This document shows, piece by piece, positions 62,600 through 64,000 of a DNA stretch of 64,000 nt. Numbering within the stretch: position 1 is the first letter of the stretch; the number at the start of each line of letters is the position of its first letter. Origin of the DNA: Phymatolithon calcareum. Lineage: Eukaryota; Rhodophyta; Florideophyceae; Hapalidiales. The notes beneath the pieces were generated by a model. It was not told where the DNA came from. It did not search any database and saw only the letters and a program-made list of their open reading frames with translations. The stretch lies in the NCBI GenBank assembly GCA_977006965.1, contig OZ345374.1, positions 2,480,001-2,544,000 of the forward strand. The letters run 5' to 3'. Position numbers and translations under genes: made by a program.

Positions 62600-64000
62600 C
62601 AGACACGAACGGCAATTCTTGCCACGGGGAAAGCATTCGGACATGCCATATTCCTTCGGCATGCTGCCTCTTGCCTCTGCATTGGAGAGACAGGTGTCTG
62701 CAAGTGAGATCGAATGAAGAATTGAACAGCAGTACACATGAGTTGATCCGGTTTCTTGCAGGTGAGATGAGCCGCCGCTGCAGTCCTGTGCATCGGCTGC
62801 TTTTCAACGATGGCCTCATCAAGAAATGCCTCTACGTTGTTACGCACCGTGCGGTCTCCGTGACGCGGACTATCAACGGAGGCAGCATGGAAGGCAACTA
62901 AAATTCAGTCTTCACTTCGGACAATGGCGAAAGCAACGTTGATCGGACGTCTAGATCCCGAATCACAGATGCACATCGTCGACAGTGGACAAGGATCTTT
63001 GCAAATGTCCGTAGCCGAAAATGTGACCGAACGTTTGAACGACGAGTATGAGGAGAGAGCGAAATGCATCGCGTTTACGTCAGTGAGGACTGCATGGATT
63101 TGATGGTAGTGGCGAGCTCCCAACTGGGATACTGCGGTTTATCAAAGTGTCCATCCGGATAATGCACAGGGAAACATTTGAAGGCCGGTCTCAATACGCG
63201 AACATCACAGTTTCACCCTGGGAGGATACAATCCGCGTCATCGATCGCCGTACGGAAGAAGAAGTGAACAAGCCGCACGATGAAAGCGAGGATCCGTTTT
63301 GGCGGCACAAGGGCAGCTGAAATGCGGTTCAGATATTGTCTTGCAGTCGGATTGGACTGCGAAAAGGCAAGCCGTGCAATTTTTGCGCAAGTCGTGTGTA
63401 GTCAGGCAATGATTATTTCTCCCCATAGTCTTTCAGTTACGAGAAGTACAGCCAGGAAGTCATGTAGCATTGTGCACAAGCATTGAGGTAGGGTCGCTTA
63501 GCTCCAGTCGTTAGCATCACGAATGAACGCAATGTAGATTCAATGCCGAATATATTTGTCAAATAGTTCTCTGTAGCAGCACTGAGGTGTGCCTTGAGCA
63601 ATTCGGATTGGAATTTGATTTTTTTGGCATCTTGTCCGGTATGTTTTTAGACGGCCGCTGTTCCGTACTTGCCTTTTAGAGTATTTCATATAATAATCGG
63701 CGGCTTATTCATTCAATACCAAATGTGTTTGACGCATGTAATGTAAAAAATCACAGGACCTTTATGTAGTGGACAGCAACTTGAGACCTATTGTAACAAG
63801 TAGAAGTGAACAGAAATCGTTTTGATAAGAGAATCTAATGTTCAACAGCATGGTAGAAACAACATTAGAACTGAAAAAGTATTTCGGCTCCTCGCAAGTA
63901 CAGAAACAAGTCCACATCAGGTCACACTCCCACGGCATCGCTTCTCAACAATTCATGAAGCACCTAATTTTGCAGTTCACCGTCTCATCCTCTGATTACG
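62600..64000. other. gap to the window end with no supported gene
   Basis: A 59-codon plus frame from ATG 62924 is polar and unrecognised, and a further plus frame around 63190-63300 is charged (VIDRRTEEEVNKPHDESEDPF). They could be parts of one decayed gene. From ~63500 the sequence is AT-rich and without features. Confidence 0.3.

Noticed and set aside
1-64000. Bacterial origin or contamination
   Set aside because: Copia, Crypton-like, NB-ARC, GCP, PWP2, THOC3, RCHY1 and KEOPS sequences are eukaryotic, and no operons or ribosome binding sites are seen.
1-64000. tRNA or rRNA genes
   Set aside because: I looked for T-loop GGTTCRANNCC motifs with matching acceptor stems and for conserved rRNA blocks and found none; a covariance-model scan would be decisive.

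Overview
This looks like nuclear DNA of an intron-poor eukaryote. It carries a Copia retrotransposon relic, several families of eukaryotic tyrosine-recombinase (YR) elements, and broken copies of typical eukaryotic genes: an Hsp70, RCHY1-type RING/CHY ligase, PWP2, gamma-tubulin complex protein, THOC3, the KEOPS subunit OSGEP, a core-2/I-branching glycosyltransferase and an NB-ARC protein. Broken genes for 2-isopropylmalate synthase and coproporphyrinogen oxidase fit a photosynthetic lineage. My best guess is a red alga of the Chondrus type; this is inference, not something the sequence proves. I see no rRNA, tRNA or CRISPR array.

Layout. 1-15 kb: a histone-H3-tail-like ORF, a truncated Copia element, the 3' tail and then the 5' part of two Crypton-like relics, an SF1 helicase fragment and the C-terminus of a third recombinase family. 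16-21 kb: a 144-bp tandem repeat, a G/C-strand-biased minisatellite and a full-length but broken Hsp70. 22-28 kb: a gene of unknown function split by one TAG, then a diverged duplication built on a ~237-bp satellite that surrounds a Tra1/TRRAP-like fragment. 28-36.5 kb: a relic and then an intact 1584-codon ORF that fuses two C2H2 fingers, a YR-like domain and a RecQ-like helicase, followed by G-rich telomere-like arrays. 37-40.5 kb: three tandem duplications. 41-46 kb: an intact 883-codon Crypton-like recombinase and an intact ORF with a Cys-His-Asp arrangement. 46.8-62.6 kb: a graveyard of host gene copies in both orientations, with one intact unknown ORF at 53.2-54.3 kb.

How the parts relate. 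Only four long ORFs are clearly open: 30719-35473, 40973-43624, 44792-45874 and 53187-54293. The first two are self-contained mobile-element candidates, and each has decayed relatives in the same window. Nearly everything else is inactive. The density of broken single-copy genes, foldback elements and tandem repeats suggests a slowly decaying, recombination-prone compartment such as a subtelomere or heterochromatin. The most interesting object is the zinc finger-YR-RecQ ORF with its G-rich flanks.
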